Source of the DNA: Candidatus Anaerostipes excrementavium
GTDB taxonomy: Bacteria > Bacillota > Clostridia > Lachnospirales > Lachnospiraceae
Reading direction: 5' to 3'
Assembly (NCBI GenBank): GCA_019114985.1
Contig: DXEM01000030.1
Location: 1-35,729 of the forward strand
DNA length: 35,729 nucleotides
Below the pieces are notes generated by a model. The model saw only the letters and a list, made by a program, of their open reading frames with translations, was not told where the DNA came from and did not search any database. Numbering within the stretch: the stretch's first letter is position 1; each line of letters begins with the position of its first letter. The position numbers and the translations under genes were made by a program. Below, in pieces: positions 17,031-26,400 of this stretch.

Positions 17031-17837
17031 ATGATTATAGGAAATAAGGATTTTCAGACAGAACAACGCGGCTATATTATGGGAATCTTGAATGTGACGC
17101 CGGATTCCTTCTCCGATGGAGGGAAATATCGGGATCTGGACAAAGCTCTTTGTCATACTCGGCAGATGCTGGCAGAAGGCGCAGACATCATCGATGTGGG
17201 AGGAGAATCGACCAGACCGGGATATACGCTGATTTCTGATGAAGAAGAAATCGAGCGGACAGCACGGGTCATTGAAGCAATCAAAAAAGAGTTTGACGTT
17301 CCTGTCTCTTTGGATACTTACAAATCAGGAGTAGCGAAGGCCGGAATCGAAGCCGGAGCGGATTTGATCAATGACATCTGGGGACTGAAATGGGACGGGA
17401 CGATGGCAGAGGTTCTGGCAGAGTCCGGCGTGGCAGCATGTTTGATGCATAATCGAAGAGATACCGATTATGGGGATTTTTTGGTGGATGTGATGGCGGA
17501 TCTTCAGGAAACAATGGATCTGGCAGCAGAGGCAGGAATCGCCAAGGAAAAGATCATGCTGGATCCGGGCATTGGCTTTGCAAAGGATCTAAATCAGAAT
17601 CTCAAAATGATGAAACATTTGGAGCTGATGAGCAGATGGGATGTTCCGGTGCTGTTGGGCACATCGAGAAAATCCATGATCGGTCTGACGCTGGATCTGC
17701 CGTCGGATCAGAGAGTCGAGGGCACTGTTGCAACGACCGTGTGCGGTTATATGAAAGGGTGCCGGTTTTTCCGGGTTCATGATGTAAAAGAGAATAAAAG
17801 AGCATTGGATATGATCGAAGCAATATACGCTGTATAA
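17031..17837 (+). CDS. folP: Dihydropteroate synthase
   Basis: A 268-residue TIM-barrel enzyme joining 6-hydroxymethyl-dihydropterin pyrophosphate and p-aminobenzoate to form dihydropteroate; the sulfonamide target. Signatures are MGILNVTPDSFSDGG (pterin site and flexible loop 1), DVGGESTRPG (loop 2), INDIWG, LMHNR, LDPGIGFAK and LLGTSRKSMIG. An upstream in-frame start at 16977 would overlap the HD gene and add 18 unrelated residues. ATG 17031, with AGGAG 5 bp before it, is the right start and gives the normal length. It is 15 bp before folBK. Confidence 0.97.
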   Translation: MIIGNKDFQTEQRGYIMGILNVTPDSFSDGGKYRDLDKALCHTRQMLAEGADIIDVGGESTRPGYTLISDEEEIERTARVIEAIKKEFDVPVSLDTYKSGVAKAGIEAGADLINDIWGLKWDGTMAEVLAESGVAACLMHNRRDTDYGDFLVDVMADLQETMDLAAEAGIAKEKIMLDPGIGFAKDLNQNLKMMKHLELMSRWDVPVLLGTSRKSMIGLTLDLPSDQRVEGTVATTVCGYMKGCRFFRVHDVKENKRALDMIEAIYAV

Positions 17838-17852
17838 AAGGAGAGTGGGGAA

Positions 17853-18713
17853 ATGGCAGATCAGATTATCATTAAAAATTTAGAGATTTACAGCAATCAC
17901 GGGGTCTATAAAGAGGAGAAGGTTCTTGGCCAGAAGTTTTTGGTGTCTGCGATTCTTGATACGGATACGAAACGCGCCGGTGTCAGTGACCGGATCGAAT
18001 ATTCTGTGGATTATGGAAAAGTCTGCCGCCGCATTGCGGAAATTATGGAGAACAATACGTTTGATTTGATCGAGAGAGTCGCAGAAACCTTGGCAAAGAG
18101 TTTGCTTCTGGAATTTCCGCTGGTAAAGAGCCTGGAGATCCAGGTGAAGAAACCATGGGCGCCGATCGGAATTCCGATTAGCAGCGTTGCGGTCAAAATC
18201 CATCGAGGCTGGCACAGGGCTTATATCGGAGCAGGTTCCAATATGGGAGACCGATTGGAGTATATCAGCAAGGCCATCGAGCAGATCGAAGAGCAGGAAG
18301 ACACGAAAGTGGTACATGTATCCAGTTTGATTGAGACAAAGCCATACGGAGGAGTCGAGCAGGATGATTTCTTAAATGGATGCATTGCGGTCGATACCTT
18401 GAAAGAACCAATGGAGCTTTTGGATTTCCTGATGGATCTGGAAAAACAGGCCGGAAGAAAACGAATGGTTCACTGGGGCCCTAGGACATTGGATCTGGAT
18501 ATTTTGATGTACGACGACCGTGTGATGAATGAAAGGGAATTAACAATCCCCCACAAAGAAATGCACAAGAGAATGTTCGTATTGGAGCCGCTTGTAGAAA
18601 TTGCACCATATCTGATGCACCCGCTGCTTCATAAGACGGTGATCGAACTAAAGGAAACATTGGAAGAGGAATTAGCAAATGAGAGAGTTAACCAAAATAC
18701 GACAGGAAATTGA
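17853..18713 (+). CDS. folBK: Fused dihydroneopterin aldolase and HPPK
   Basis: A 286-residue two-domain fusion for consecutive steps in folate synthesis. Residues 1-118 are dihydroneopterin aldolase (IIIKNLEIYSNHGVYKEEKV, with the Glu and Lys (VKKPWAP) of the family), producing 6-hydroxymethyl-dihydropterin. Residues about 125-275 are the ATP-dependent pyrophosphokinase (YIGAGSNMGDRLEYI, TKPYGGVEQDDFLNG, GPRTLDLDILMYDD). The product then goes to FolP, encoded just upstream. The fusion is common in Clostridia. A GGAGAGTGGGG site precedes ATG 17853. Its 3' end overlaps pheA by 35 bp. Confidence 0.96.
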   Translation: MADQIIIKNLEIYSNHGVYKEEKVLGQKFLVSAILDTDTKRAGVSDRIEYSVDYGKVCRRIAEIMENNTFDLIERVAETLAKSLLLEFPLVKSLEIQVKKPWAPIGIPISSVAVKIHRGWHRAYIGAGSNMGDRLEYISKAIEQIEEQEDTKVVHVSSLIETKPYGGVEQDDFLNGCIAVDTLKEPMELLDFLMDLEKQAGRKRMVHWGPRTLDLDILMYDDRVMNERELTIPHKEMHKRMFVLEPLVEIAPYLMHPLLHKTVIELKETLEEELANERVNQNTTGN

Positions 18714-19809
18714 CAAAATTGACAATCAGCTGGTGGAACTGTTTTCAAAAAGAATGCAGTGCGCCGCAGAAGTGGCTGAGTATAAGAGAGGAACCGGAAA
18801 AGCGATTTATGACCCGGTCAGAGAGCAGGAAAAGCTGGAAGTCCTTACCAAAGGAGAAGAAAATCCTTTTATGAGAAAGGTAACAGAAGAGATTTTTCAG
18901 CATCTCATGTCGGTCAGCAGAAGATATCAGTACAGCATCTTATCTCAGGAAGATCATTATATTCAGGAAAATTTTGAAGAAGTGGATCAGCTGGAGATCG
19001 ATGATGATACGAAGGTTGTCTATCAGGGAATTCCGGGGGCTTATCAGGAACAGGCGATGGTGAAATATTTCGGAGAGGGAGTGAAGAATTTCTCTGTGCC
19101 GGAATTTAAAGACGTGGTGAAAACGCTGGATGCAGGAGAAGCAGATTACGGCGTACTTCCGATTGAAAATACATCTGCAGGAACGGTAAGCGGCATCTAT
19201 GATATGATCTTGGATTATGACATTTGTGTCGTTGGAGAAGAGACTGTGGAATGCCACCATGTATTGGCAGCGCTGCCGGAATCTGACATGGATCAGATCA
19301 AGAAAGTATATTCTCATCAACAGGGATTGATGCAGTGCAAAAAGTTCCTGGATCAGACGCCGTGGGATCAGGTAAAAGTTGCAAATACGGCGATCAGCGC
19401 GAAAAAAGTGGCAGATGACAATGATCTGACCAAGGCAGCGATCTGCAGCGAGAGAGCAGCGAAGATTTATGGACTGAAGATTTTGAAAAGAGAAGTCAAT
19501 TACGAAGGAAATAACACTACTCGGTTTGTGATTATGTCCAAGAAAAAGCAATATCGAAAAGATGCAGGAAAAGTCAGCATCAGTTTCAGCACCCCTCATG
19601 AATCCGGTTCTCTTTACAGCATCTTGATGCATTTCATGTTCAACGATGTCAATATGTGCAACATCGAATCCAGACCGCTTCCGGGAAGACAGTGGGAATA
19701 CGGATTCTATGTTGATGTGATCGGGAATCTGAATGATCCGGCAATCCGAAATGCGTTGGCCGGTATCCGGGAAGAGACCAGAGATTTCAAGATTTTGGGA
19801 AATTTCTAG
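18679..19809 (+). CDS. pheA: Bifunctional chorismate mutase / prephenate dehydratase
   Basis: A 376-residue P-protein converting chorismate to prephenate and then phenylpyruvate for phenylalanine synthesis. Residues 1-90 are an AroQ chorismate mutase (MRELTKIRQEIDKIDNQLV, FSKRMQCAAEVAEYK). Residues about 110-290 are the dehydratase (YQGIPGAYQEQAM, LPIENTSAGTVSGIYDM, NNTTRFVIM with the catalytic Thr). Residues about 300-376 are an ACT domain with ESGSLYSIL and IESRPLPG, the phenylalanine-sensing motifs, so feedback inhibition is expected. It starts within folBK (35-bp overlap), so translation is probably coupled; both the folate and phenylalanine branches derive from chorismate. Confidence 0.96.
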   Translation: MRELTKIRQEIDKIDNQLVELFSKRMQCAAEVAEYKRGTGKAIYDPVREQEKLEVLTKGEENPFMRKVTEEIFQHLMSVSRRYQYSILSQEDHYIQENFEEVDQLEIDDDTKVVYQGIPGAYQEQAMVKYFGEGVKNFSVPEFKDVVKTLDAGEADYGVLPIENTSAGTVSGIYDMILDYDICVVGEETVECHHVLAALPESDMDQIKKVYSHQQGLMQCKKFLDQTPWDQVKVANTAISAKKVADDNDLTKAAICSERAAKIYGLKILKREVNYEGNNTTRFVIMSKKKQYRKDAGKVSISFSTPHESGSLYSILMHFMFNDVNMCNIESRPLPGRQWEYGFYVDVIGNLNDPAIRNALAGIREETRDFKILGNF

Positions 19810-19814
19810 CATAA

Positions 19815-19883
19815 AATGACAGCAGAACGGCACTCTGCCTTGACAGAGTGCCAAAAACAATATAGAATGAAAATGCTGTCATT
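19815..19883. repeat. Nested inverted repeats between pheA and purA
   Basis: The inner repeat GGCACTCTG-N6-CAGAGTGCC (19829-19852) has perfect 9-bp arms. An outer 10-bp perfect pair, AATGACAGCA (19815-19824) with TGCTGTCATT (19874-19883), encloses it. The inner hairpin is followed by AAAAAC, not a T tract, so it is a poor terminator on the plus strand. The inner right arm overlaps the -35 box of the purA promoter, so an operator role is possible. Confidence 0.6.
19840..19868 (+). promoter_or_regulatory. Near-consensus promoter of purA-lepB-ridA
   Basis: A perfect -35 TTGACA (19840-19845), a 17-bp spacer and TAGAAT (19863-19868, 5 of 6) make this one of the strongest sigma-A promoters in the window. 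Predicted start near 19875 leaves an approximately 80-nt leader containing a small CTGTCT/AGACAG hairpin (19884-19909). Confidence 0.7.
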
Positions 19884-19953
19884 CTGTCTATAGAAGGATA
19901 GGAAGACAGCAGAGCGAATCGCTAGAGGAAATTAATTTTAGGAGGATACACAT

Positions 19954-21240
19954 ATGGTAAAAGCAGTTGTTGGAGCCAATTGGGGAGACGAAGGAAAAGG
20001 AAAGATCACGGATATGTTAGGCGAGAAAGCTGACATTATCGTTCGTTTCCAGGGAGGAGCAAATGCAGGACACACCATCATCAACGATTATGGCAAATTT
20101 GCGCTGCATACCTTGCCATCTGGAGTATTCTACAGCCATACAACCAGCGTGATCGGCAATGGCGTAGCGTTAAATATTCCCGTATTATTTGAAGAGATTG
20201 AAGGTATCGTTGCACAGGGCGTGCCAAGACCGAAGATTCTGGTATCTGACCGTGCACAGATGGTGATGCCGTATCATGTGTTGTTCGATCAATATGAAGA
20301 GGAGCGTTTGGGCAAAGAGTCCTTTGGTTCTACAAAATCAGGAATCGCGCCGTTTTATTCTGACAAATACGCAAAGATCGGATTCCAGGTCAGTGAATTA
20401 TTCGATGAGGAATCTTTAAAACATAAGATCCATAAAGTATGTGAGACGAAGAATGTTCTTTTGGAGCATCTGTATCAGAAACCGCTTCTGGATGAAGAAG
20501 AACTGTTCCAGACACTGATGGAATACAAGGCGATGGTAGAGCCATATGTATGCGATGTTTCCTTGTTCTTAGACCAGGCGTTAAAGGATGGAAAAGAGAT
20601 TCTTCTGGAAGGACAGCTTGGATCTTTGAAAGATCCGGATCATGGAATTTATCCGATGGTTACGTCTTCTTCTACATTGGCAGGATACGGTGCAATCGGT
20701 GCGGGAATTCCGCCATATGAGATTAAGAAGATTGTGACGGTCGTAAAAGCTTATTCCAGCGCAGTCGGCGCAGGTGCGTTCGTCAGTGAGATCTTCGGCG
20801 AGGAAGCGGATGAGCTTCGGAAACGCGGAGGAGACAGCGGAGAATTCGGCGCTACAACAGGACGTCCAAGACGTATGGGATGGTTCGACGTTGTAGCAAG
20901 CAAATATGGATGCCGTCTGCAGGGAACGACGGATGTGGCATTTACCGTATTAGACGTTCTGGGATATCTGGATGAGATTCCGGTTTGTGTCGGATATGAG
21001 ATCGACGGTGAAGTTACAACAGATTTCCCAACAACAGCGAAATTGGAAAAAGCAAAACCTGTATTAGAAGTTCTGCCGGGATGGAAGTGTGATATCCGCG
21101 GTATCACAAAATATGAAGATCTTCCGGAGAACTGCAGAAAATATGTAGAATTTATCGAGGAGAAGATCGGATATCCGATCACCCTTATTTCAAACGGACC
21201 AGGAAGGAATGAGATCATACGCCGCGGTTTTGAGGACTGA
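19954..21240 (+). CDS. purA: Adenylosuccinate synthetase
   Basis: A 428-residue GTP-dependent enzyme joining IMP and aspartate in the first step to AMP. It begins with the P-loop-like GANWGDEGKGKITDML, with the catalytic Asp and GDEGKGK motif, then GGANAGHTI (catalytic His), IGNGVALN, the STKSGIAPFYSDK IMP loop, EGQLGSLKDPDHG, TTGRPRRMGWFD and SNGPGRNEII. AGGAGG precedes ATG 19954. Length is normal. It is followed after 5 bp by the signal peptidase gene. Control probably acts at the promoter and inverted repeats just upstream. Confidence 0.97.
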   Translation: MVKAVVGANWGDEGKGKITDMLGEKADIIVRFQGGANAGHTIINDYGKFALHTLPSGVFYSHTTSVIGNGVALNIPVLFEEIEGIVAQGVPRPKILVSDRAQMVMPYHVLFDQYEEERLGKESFGSTKSGIAPFYSDKYAKIGFQVSELFDEESLKHKIHKVCETKNVLLEHLYQKPLLDEEELFQTLMEYKAMVEPYVCDVSLFLDQALKDGKEILLEGQLGSLKDPDHGIYPMVTSSSTLAGYGAIGAGIPPYEIKKIVTVVKAYSSAVGAGAFVSEIFGEEADELRKRGGDSGEFGATTGRPRRMGWFDVVASKYGCRLQGTTDVAFTVLDVLGYLDEIPVCVGYEIDGEVTTDFPTTAKLEKAKPVLEVLPGWKCDIRGITKYEDLPENCRKYVEFIEEKIGYPITLISNGPGRNEIIRRGFED

Positions 21241-21245
21241 TCATT

Positions 21246-21791
21246 ATGACAAAAAAATCAAAAAAGAAAAAGACTTCATGGAAGTCGGAGGTATCCAGCT
21301 GGATTGTTTGTATCGTGATCACTCTTTTGCTTACATGGCTGATTACGAATTTTGTGATTATTAATGCGAATATTCCAAGCGGTTCCATGGAGAATACAAT
21401 CATGACAAATGATAAGCTGATTGCTTTGCGCACGGCGTATTGGTTCCATGATCCTGAGCGCGGGGATATTATTATCTTTGAATATCCGGATGATGAACAG
21501 GAATGGTATATCAAAAGAGTGATTGCCCTTCCGGGAGAGACGATCGAGATCAAAGACGGAAAGGTATATATCGACGGCAGTGATACGCCGCTGAATGAAC
21601 CGTATCTGAAGGAGGAACCGGTGGGCGATTTCGGTCCGTATACCGTACCGAAAGACAGCTATTTCGTCATGGGAGATAACAGGAACAATTCCAATGATGC
21701 CAGAGATTGGTATACCCATTATGTCACCAGGGATGAGATTCTCGGTAAGGCATGGTTCCGATATCATCCGTCATTTGGCTGGATCGAATAA
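21246..21791 (+). CDS. lepB: Type I signal peptidase
   Basis: A 181-residue membrane-bound serine peptidase that removes signal peptides from exported proteins. A lysine-rich cytoplasmic start (KKSKKKK) is followed by one hydrophobic segment (about residues 19-39). The Ser-Lys dyad follows: Ser47 in NIPSGSMENT and Lys90 in YIKRVIALPGE, then box E FVMGDNRNNSNDARD. The last motif has DARD where SRDSR is common, a minor variant. The small size is typical of SipS-type Gram-positive enzymes. It lies 5 bp after purA with no recognisable functional link; co-transcription is likely. Confidence 0.95.
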   Translation: MTKKSKKKKTSWKSEVSSWIVCIVITLLLTWLITNFVIINANIPSGSMENTIMTNDKLIALRTAYWFHDPERGDIIIFEYPDDEQEWYIKRVIALPGETIEIKDGKVYIDGSDTPLNEPYLKEEPVGDFGPYTVPKDSYFVMGDNRNNSNDARDWYTHYVTRDEILGKAWFRYHPSFGWIE

Positions 21792-21821
21792 GAGATTGAC
21801 AGAAAGAAGAAGGTGAGAGAG

Positions 21822-22199
21822 ATGGAAAAGAAGATGATAAATGCACAGCATGCGCCGGCAGCAGTAGGACCTTACTGCCATGCAGTGCAGGCCGGTGATT
21901 TTGTATTTACATCCGGACAGATTGGTCTGAATCCGGAAAACCAGGAATTGGTGGAAGGAATCGAAGCGCAGACGAAGCAGGTACTTGAGAACCTGACCGA
22001 AGTTTTAAAGGCAGCAGGACTTGATATGTCTGATGTTATCAAGACAACGGTATTTTTAGATGACGTTAACGATTTTGCGGTTGTGAATGGGATTTATGAG
22101 ACCTATTTCGGAGACAGCAAGCCGGCAAGATCTTGTGTTGAGGTAGCGGCGCTTCCAAAAGGCGCTTTGATCGAGATCGAGGTCATTGCGGTAAAATAA
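21822..22199 (+). CDS. ridA: RidA family enamine/imine deaminase
   Basis: A 125-residue YjgF/YER057c/UK114 protein that hydrolyses reactive 2-aminoacrylate-type enamines released by PLP enzymes. It has HAPAAVGPYCHAVQAGDFVFTSGQIG, the conserved region KPARSCVEVAALPKGALIEIEVIAV and the key Arg (in PARS, about residue 106) and Glu (EIEV) of active RidA. ATG 21822, with AAGGTG at 21810-21815, is preferred over the upstream GTG 21813, which overlaps that site. It is the last gene of the purA operon, ending at a bidirectional terminator. Confidence 0.94.
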   Translation: MEKKMINAQHAPAAVGPYCHAVQAGDFVFTSGQIGLNPENQELVEGIEAQTKQVLENLTEVLKAAGLDMSDVIKTTVFLDDVNDFAVVNGIYETYFGDSKPARSCVEVAALPKGALIEIEVIAVK

Positions 22200-22206
22200 A
22201 ACAATC

Positions 22207-22266
22207 AAAAAGCTTTCTTCTCAGAGAACGGCAGGAAAAGCCAAGTTCGAGAAGAAAGCTTTTTTA
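22207..22266. terminator. Bidirectional terminator between convergent ridA and the PLP enzyme gene
   Basis: A 16-bp perfect stem pairs AAAAAGCTTTCTTCTC (22207-22222) with its complement (22249-22264) around a 26-nt loop. The A and T tracts at the stem base give a terminator in both directions, serving ridA on the plus strand and the aminotransferase-like gene on the minus strand. Confidence 0.85.
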
Positions 22267-22281
22267 TATTGAGATTCTTTC

Positions 22282-23367
22282 TTATGAGGTCAATATTTTT
22301 AATAAACGATCGTTTTCTTCGGGCCTTTGCATGCAGAATCGGATATATTCACCTTCCAGGCCATTGAAACTGCTGCAGTCCCGAATCATCATTCCTTGTT
22401 TGATACATCGTTCAAACATTTCCAAAGAAGTAGTTCCATTCAGCAAACGAACTAAAATAAAGTTGCCGTAAGCCGGGTAAGTCTTGATTCCGGGAACGGC
22501 TGAAAGAACTTTCAGACATCGATCCCGTTCACCGGAGATTAATTCTCTGGTACGCTTTATATAATCTTGATCCGCAAACATGGATCCGGCACAAACGGCG
22601 GCCAAAGTATGGATCGTCCAGGGATTCTTGATGGCTTCCAATTTCTCCCGAAGGACAGGGTCAGAACAGATCCCATATCCCAAACGCAGTCCGGGAGCTG
22701 CAAAGAATTTGGAAGTTCCGCGAAGAATCATCAGATTTTTAAATTCTGATATTAGGGAAGCTGCGGAAATCTGCTGAACATCCGGAGCAAACTCTACATA
22801 AGTCTCATCAATCATAACGAAAATCTGCTGCCTTTGGCAGTGTTCTAAAATCTCACGAATCTCATCTCGGTTCAATGCGCTGGAAGTAGGATTGTTTGGA
22901 TTGCAAAAAGCAAACAAATCCACATCCGGAGTAAGCCGAGATTTTAAATCGTCCATATCCAATTGAAAATTCTTTGATTCTTTCAGAAAATATTCTTGAT
23001 AAGAACCGCCTGCCAAAGTAATTTCCCTTGTGTATTCAGAGTAAGTCGGAGATAGGATCAAAGCGTTTTTCGGCCGAAGAAGCTGAAAGATCAGACCAAT
23101 CAGCTCGGTAGCGCCATTGCCCGGAATGATATCTTCGGCAGGAACCTTTGCATACTGTCCGATGGCGGTTCGAAGCTCTTTATAATCTCTGTCCGGATAT
23201 TCGCAGACAGCATCTAAATGAGAGGCCATACTTTGCTTTAAAAGAGGTGAAATGCCCAGAGGATTCACATTCCCTGCAAAGGGGATAATATCCTCTTTTT
23301 TGATGCCGTAGATTTGTTCTGCTTTCTCTAAATCACTTCCGTGAAACGCTTGTTTTTTTTCTTCCAT
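22282..23367 (-). CDS. CobD/HisC-type PLP-dependent enzyme (threonine-phosphate decarboxylase-like)
   Basis: A 361-residue fold type I PLP enzyme of the HisC/CobD group. Visible are FAGNVNPLG near the N-terminus, the GATELIGLIF cofactor region, the CNPNNPTS loop, MIDETYVEF and the PLP lysine in GTSKFFAAPGLRLGYG. The N-terminal FHGSDLEKAEQIYG and the C-terminal MIRDCSSFNGLEGEYIRF resemble CobD, which makes (R)-1-amino-2-propanol phosphate for cobalamin, more than histidinol-phosphate aminotransferase. Neither cobalamin nor histidine genes are nearby, so the reaction is uncertain. It is a single-gene unit with its own promoter and shared terminator. Confidence 0.8.
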   Translation of the reverse strand: MEEKKQAFHGSDLEKAEQIYGIKKEDIIPFAGNVNPLGISPLLKQSMASHLDAVCEYPDRDYKELRTAIGQYAKVPAEDIIPGNGATELIGLIFQLLRPKNALILSPTYSEYTREITLAGGSYQEYFLKESKNFQLDMDDLKSRLTPDVDLFAFCNPNNPTSSALNRDEIREILEHCQRQQIFVMIDETYVEFAPDVQQISAASLISEFKNLMILRGTSKFFAAPGLRLGYGICSDPVLREKLEAIKNPWTIHTLAAVCAGSMFADQDYIKRTRELISGERDRCLKVLSAVPGIKTYPAYGNFILVRLLNGTTSLEMFERCIKQGMMIRDCSSFNGLEGEYIRFCMQRPEENDRLLKILTS

Positions 23368-23407
23368 AGCAATCCTTCTTTTCCTTTTCTATTCTGTCGA
23401 AATTTGA

Positions 23408-23413
23408 TATAAT
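23408..23413 (+). promoter_or_regulatory. Possible -10 box for the four-gene cassette
   Basis: TATAAT lies at 23408-23413, about 70 bp before ATG 23483; no acceptable -35 is visible at 16-18 bp upstream (TTTTCT at 23385-23390). A second A/T-rich candidate lies near 23431-23441. The divergent promoter lies only 25-50 bp away, so the two transcripts would start toward each other and overlap. Confidence 0.35.
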
Positions 23414-23436
23414 AAAATTTAATTGGAATCTATTAT

Positions 23437-23465
23437 ATTATACGAGGAATCGATTTGATTGGCAA
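23437..23465 (-). promoter_or_regulatory. Promoter of the CobD/HisC-type gene
   Basis: On the minus strand, TTGCCA (23465-23460) and TATAAT (23442-23437) are separated by 17 bp: 5 of 6 and 6 of 6 matches. Predicted start near 23430, about 60 bp before the start codon. It overlaps the leader of the divergent plus-strand gene. Confidence 0.65.
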
Positions 23466-23482
23466 GGAGCGAGAGACGGATT

Positions 23483-26400
23483 ATGTCAGAACAGTTACAA
23501 AGTTTTGCAGAGATGGTAAAAGAGGATAAGGACAGAGCCAAAGCCCTCTTTTTTTCAGAAACTTTCAAGAAAGAATATTTAGAAAATGATACAAAACGAC
23601 AGGATGTCTATCATCAGCTTCTCATGGGAAGGAATCGGGAACAGATCTTAGAAGAGTTCCTGATTACGGCAGAACTCAAAGAACCGGTACGTTTGACTGC
23701 GGCGAAGAGAAAATATCAGATTTTCCAATGGAACCTGGATGATCCGTTAAAGATAACGGTGAAGAGAGAAGGCTGGGGATATATGGAAGGCAGAATCAGA
23801 GTACAGGGGAATTTCCTTTCCGCAGCGGAAGAAGGATTCACCGGCGAAGATTTCGAAGATGGCTTTTTTCATCTTCCGGTCTACCTGGAGCGAATTCCGG
23901 AAGATGGAAGCATCTGTCATGTCATTTTTGAGACTGTACACGATGTGCTGGACATTGAGGTCACATTTGAGGAGAATCTGGAAGAGAAGATCAAGCTGGA
24001 ACGGTCAAAACAAAAGAAGATGTTCCAGGCCTATATCGATTTCTGTACAGGAAGAATTGAACAGGATGAGTACGAAAAACGAGAAAGTCAGATTTTAAAT
24101 CAGATGCCGGCAGGATTAGAGCACAGCAAGATTTACCAGCTGGCAAGACTCCATATAGGAATTCTTGCAGGAGAAAAAGAGATCGAAAGCCGTTTAAAAG
24201 ACGCAGGACATATGGTTGCGGAAGAGGATCCGGCTTCTGTAAGAGGGTACTATGCTTATTTGAACGCACTGCTTTACCGGACCAAGGAAGCAGTCGAGCA
24301 GGCGGCAGGTATGATCCGCCGGCTGAGGGAGATAGAACCAAGCAATGGCTTCTTGTTATGGCTGCTGTTAAATCTTGATTCCTCCATTGCCTATGATGGG
24401 AAACTGCAGCTTGCGAAGATGAAAGAAGTATATCAGCAGGGAGACCGAACGAAGCTCCTTCTGTTTGAAGCATGCTGTTTGTTCGGAGAATCTCCGGAAC
24501 TGCTCCACAGACTGGAAGCTTTTGAAATGGACGTTCTGGAATTTGCGGCAAAAGAGGAATTATTAAATGATAAGTTAATCCAAAGGATTTGTTTCCTTAT
24601 ATCACGGGAAAAAGTTTTTTCCGAGGGATTATTGTGGCTGCTGGTCTGCATCTATGAAGAATATCCGATGACAAATGTACTGCAGGGGATCTGTGCACTT
24701 TTGATCCAGGGAAATTATATGGAACCGGACTGCCATCCTTATTATGAGAAAGCCCTGGAGGAAGGAATCCAGCTGATTGGCCTCCAGGAAGCGTTCCTGC
24801 GGACGATTCCGGAAGATCAGTATCCTATGCTCCCGAAAGAAGTCCTGACTTATTTTTCTTACAGCAATACCCTAAGCCGGCATGAGCAGAGCTGTCTCTA
24901 TGCGAATGTGATCAAGAACCGAAGAAGATACCAAGGGGTGTTTGCCAACTATGAAGAAATCATCTTCCCGTTCTTAGCGGAAGAATTGAAAAAAGGTCAT
25001 TTAAACCAACATCTTTCTTTGTTGTATCACTATTATTTCGAAGAACTTTTGGAGAATGAAGAGACGGCGGATGATTTGGGAAATATTTTATTTTACAAAG
25101 AACTTTGCTGCTCACAGGAGTTTTTGAAAAAAATTGCTGTTTTTCAGCGGCAGAAACGTCAGCCGGATCTAAAATTCTTAAAAGGAACAACGGTATATGT
25201 TGAAATTATGGATCCTAAGGCAATGATGGTATTTTTTGATCGGGAAGAAAACCGATACATCGGTTCCGTTTCCTATCAGCTCAGACCGCTTTGGTCAAAA
25301 GAGCAAATCCGGGCTTACTGTCAAAAATGCAGCGGATTGAATGAACACTATTTGTTATATAAGAGTCTGGAATTTCTGCAAAAAGAGCAATTGACGAAAG
25401 AAGATTTTCCGGAAGTTACAGCAGTCGCTGAGTGTGGGTCACTGGAAGAGGGCTGCCGTCAGGAGATTTTTGAAAAGATATTAAATTATTACTGGAAGAA
25501 CGGAAAAGATAATGAGTTAAAAGAGGCTCTAATGTATGTGGACTGGAGGAAGCTTCCGCCGAAGAACCGGATCCATATGATTGAATATTTTATTGCCGGA
25601 GGACTTCATGACGAGGCATTAAAAGGGATTCAGCAGTATGGATACCATTTTCTGAGACCTGATTTGTTAAAAGAAGTCACAGTTCATGCTTTAACAACTT
25701 TAAGCAATCGAAAATTGGATATGTTAATAGGAATGTGCAGCCGGGCATTTGAGCATGGACAATATAATATTGAGATTGTCGGATACCTGCAGAAGTATTT
25801 CAAAGGAAGCAGAGAACAGATGATCAAAGTCTGGGAGGCAGGATATGAAGTAGGGATGTATCATAACTCTTTTACCGAGGAAGTATTAAGAAGCTGTATC
25901 CGAGATGGCATCGGGGAAGAGGAGTTTCCTGTGTTTTCCAGATATCTGATGGAAGATGGGATGAACAGAGAATTAGCGGATGCAGTCCTTGTAGAATATG
26001 TGGATTACGCCTGCCGCAGCAAGAAAGAACTGCCGGAGCAGTTCTATGAACAAATCGGCCGTAAGATCGATGCAGGAAAAAAGGATTCTGTTTACCAGGG
26101 ATTATATTTGGAGTATTATAAAGGAAAGAAATTAGGCAGCAGGCAAAAAGATCGTCTGGAGAAGATCAAAGAGATGCAGATTCAGACAGGGGACATTTTC
26201 CCGGCCTTGTTTGAATTCACGGATGTGCTGGAACTGCCCAAATATCTCTTTGCGCAGACGTTTATCGAATATCAGGCAGCCGAGGGACTGCAGATGATGT
26301 TTCATTATGCCTTTTCCAGAGGAAAGCAATGGCGGGAACTGCCGATGAAAGAATTGTTCCCCGGCTATTATGTAACGACTGCAGTGATCTTTGCCGATGA

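Noticed and set aside
19829-19852. CIRCE-like element (GCACTC and GAGTGC) that would imply HrcA control of purA
   Set aside because: The spacing is 10 instead of 9, the outer bases are GG/CC rather than TTA/TAA, and the gene is not a chaperone. It is reported only as an unassigned palindrome.
18940-19860. A 306-residue minus-strand open frame opposite pheA
   Set aside because: No recognisable domain and shadow-like composition; the plus strand encodes an intact chorismate mutase/prephenate dehydratase.
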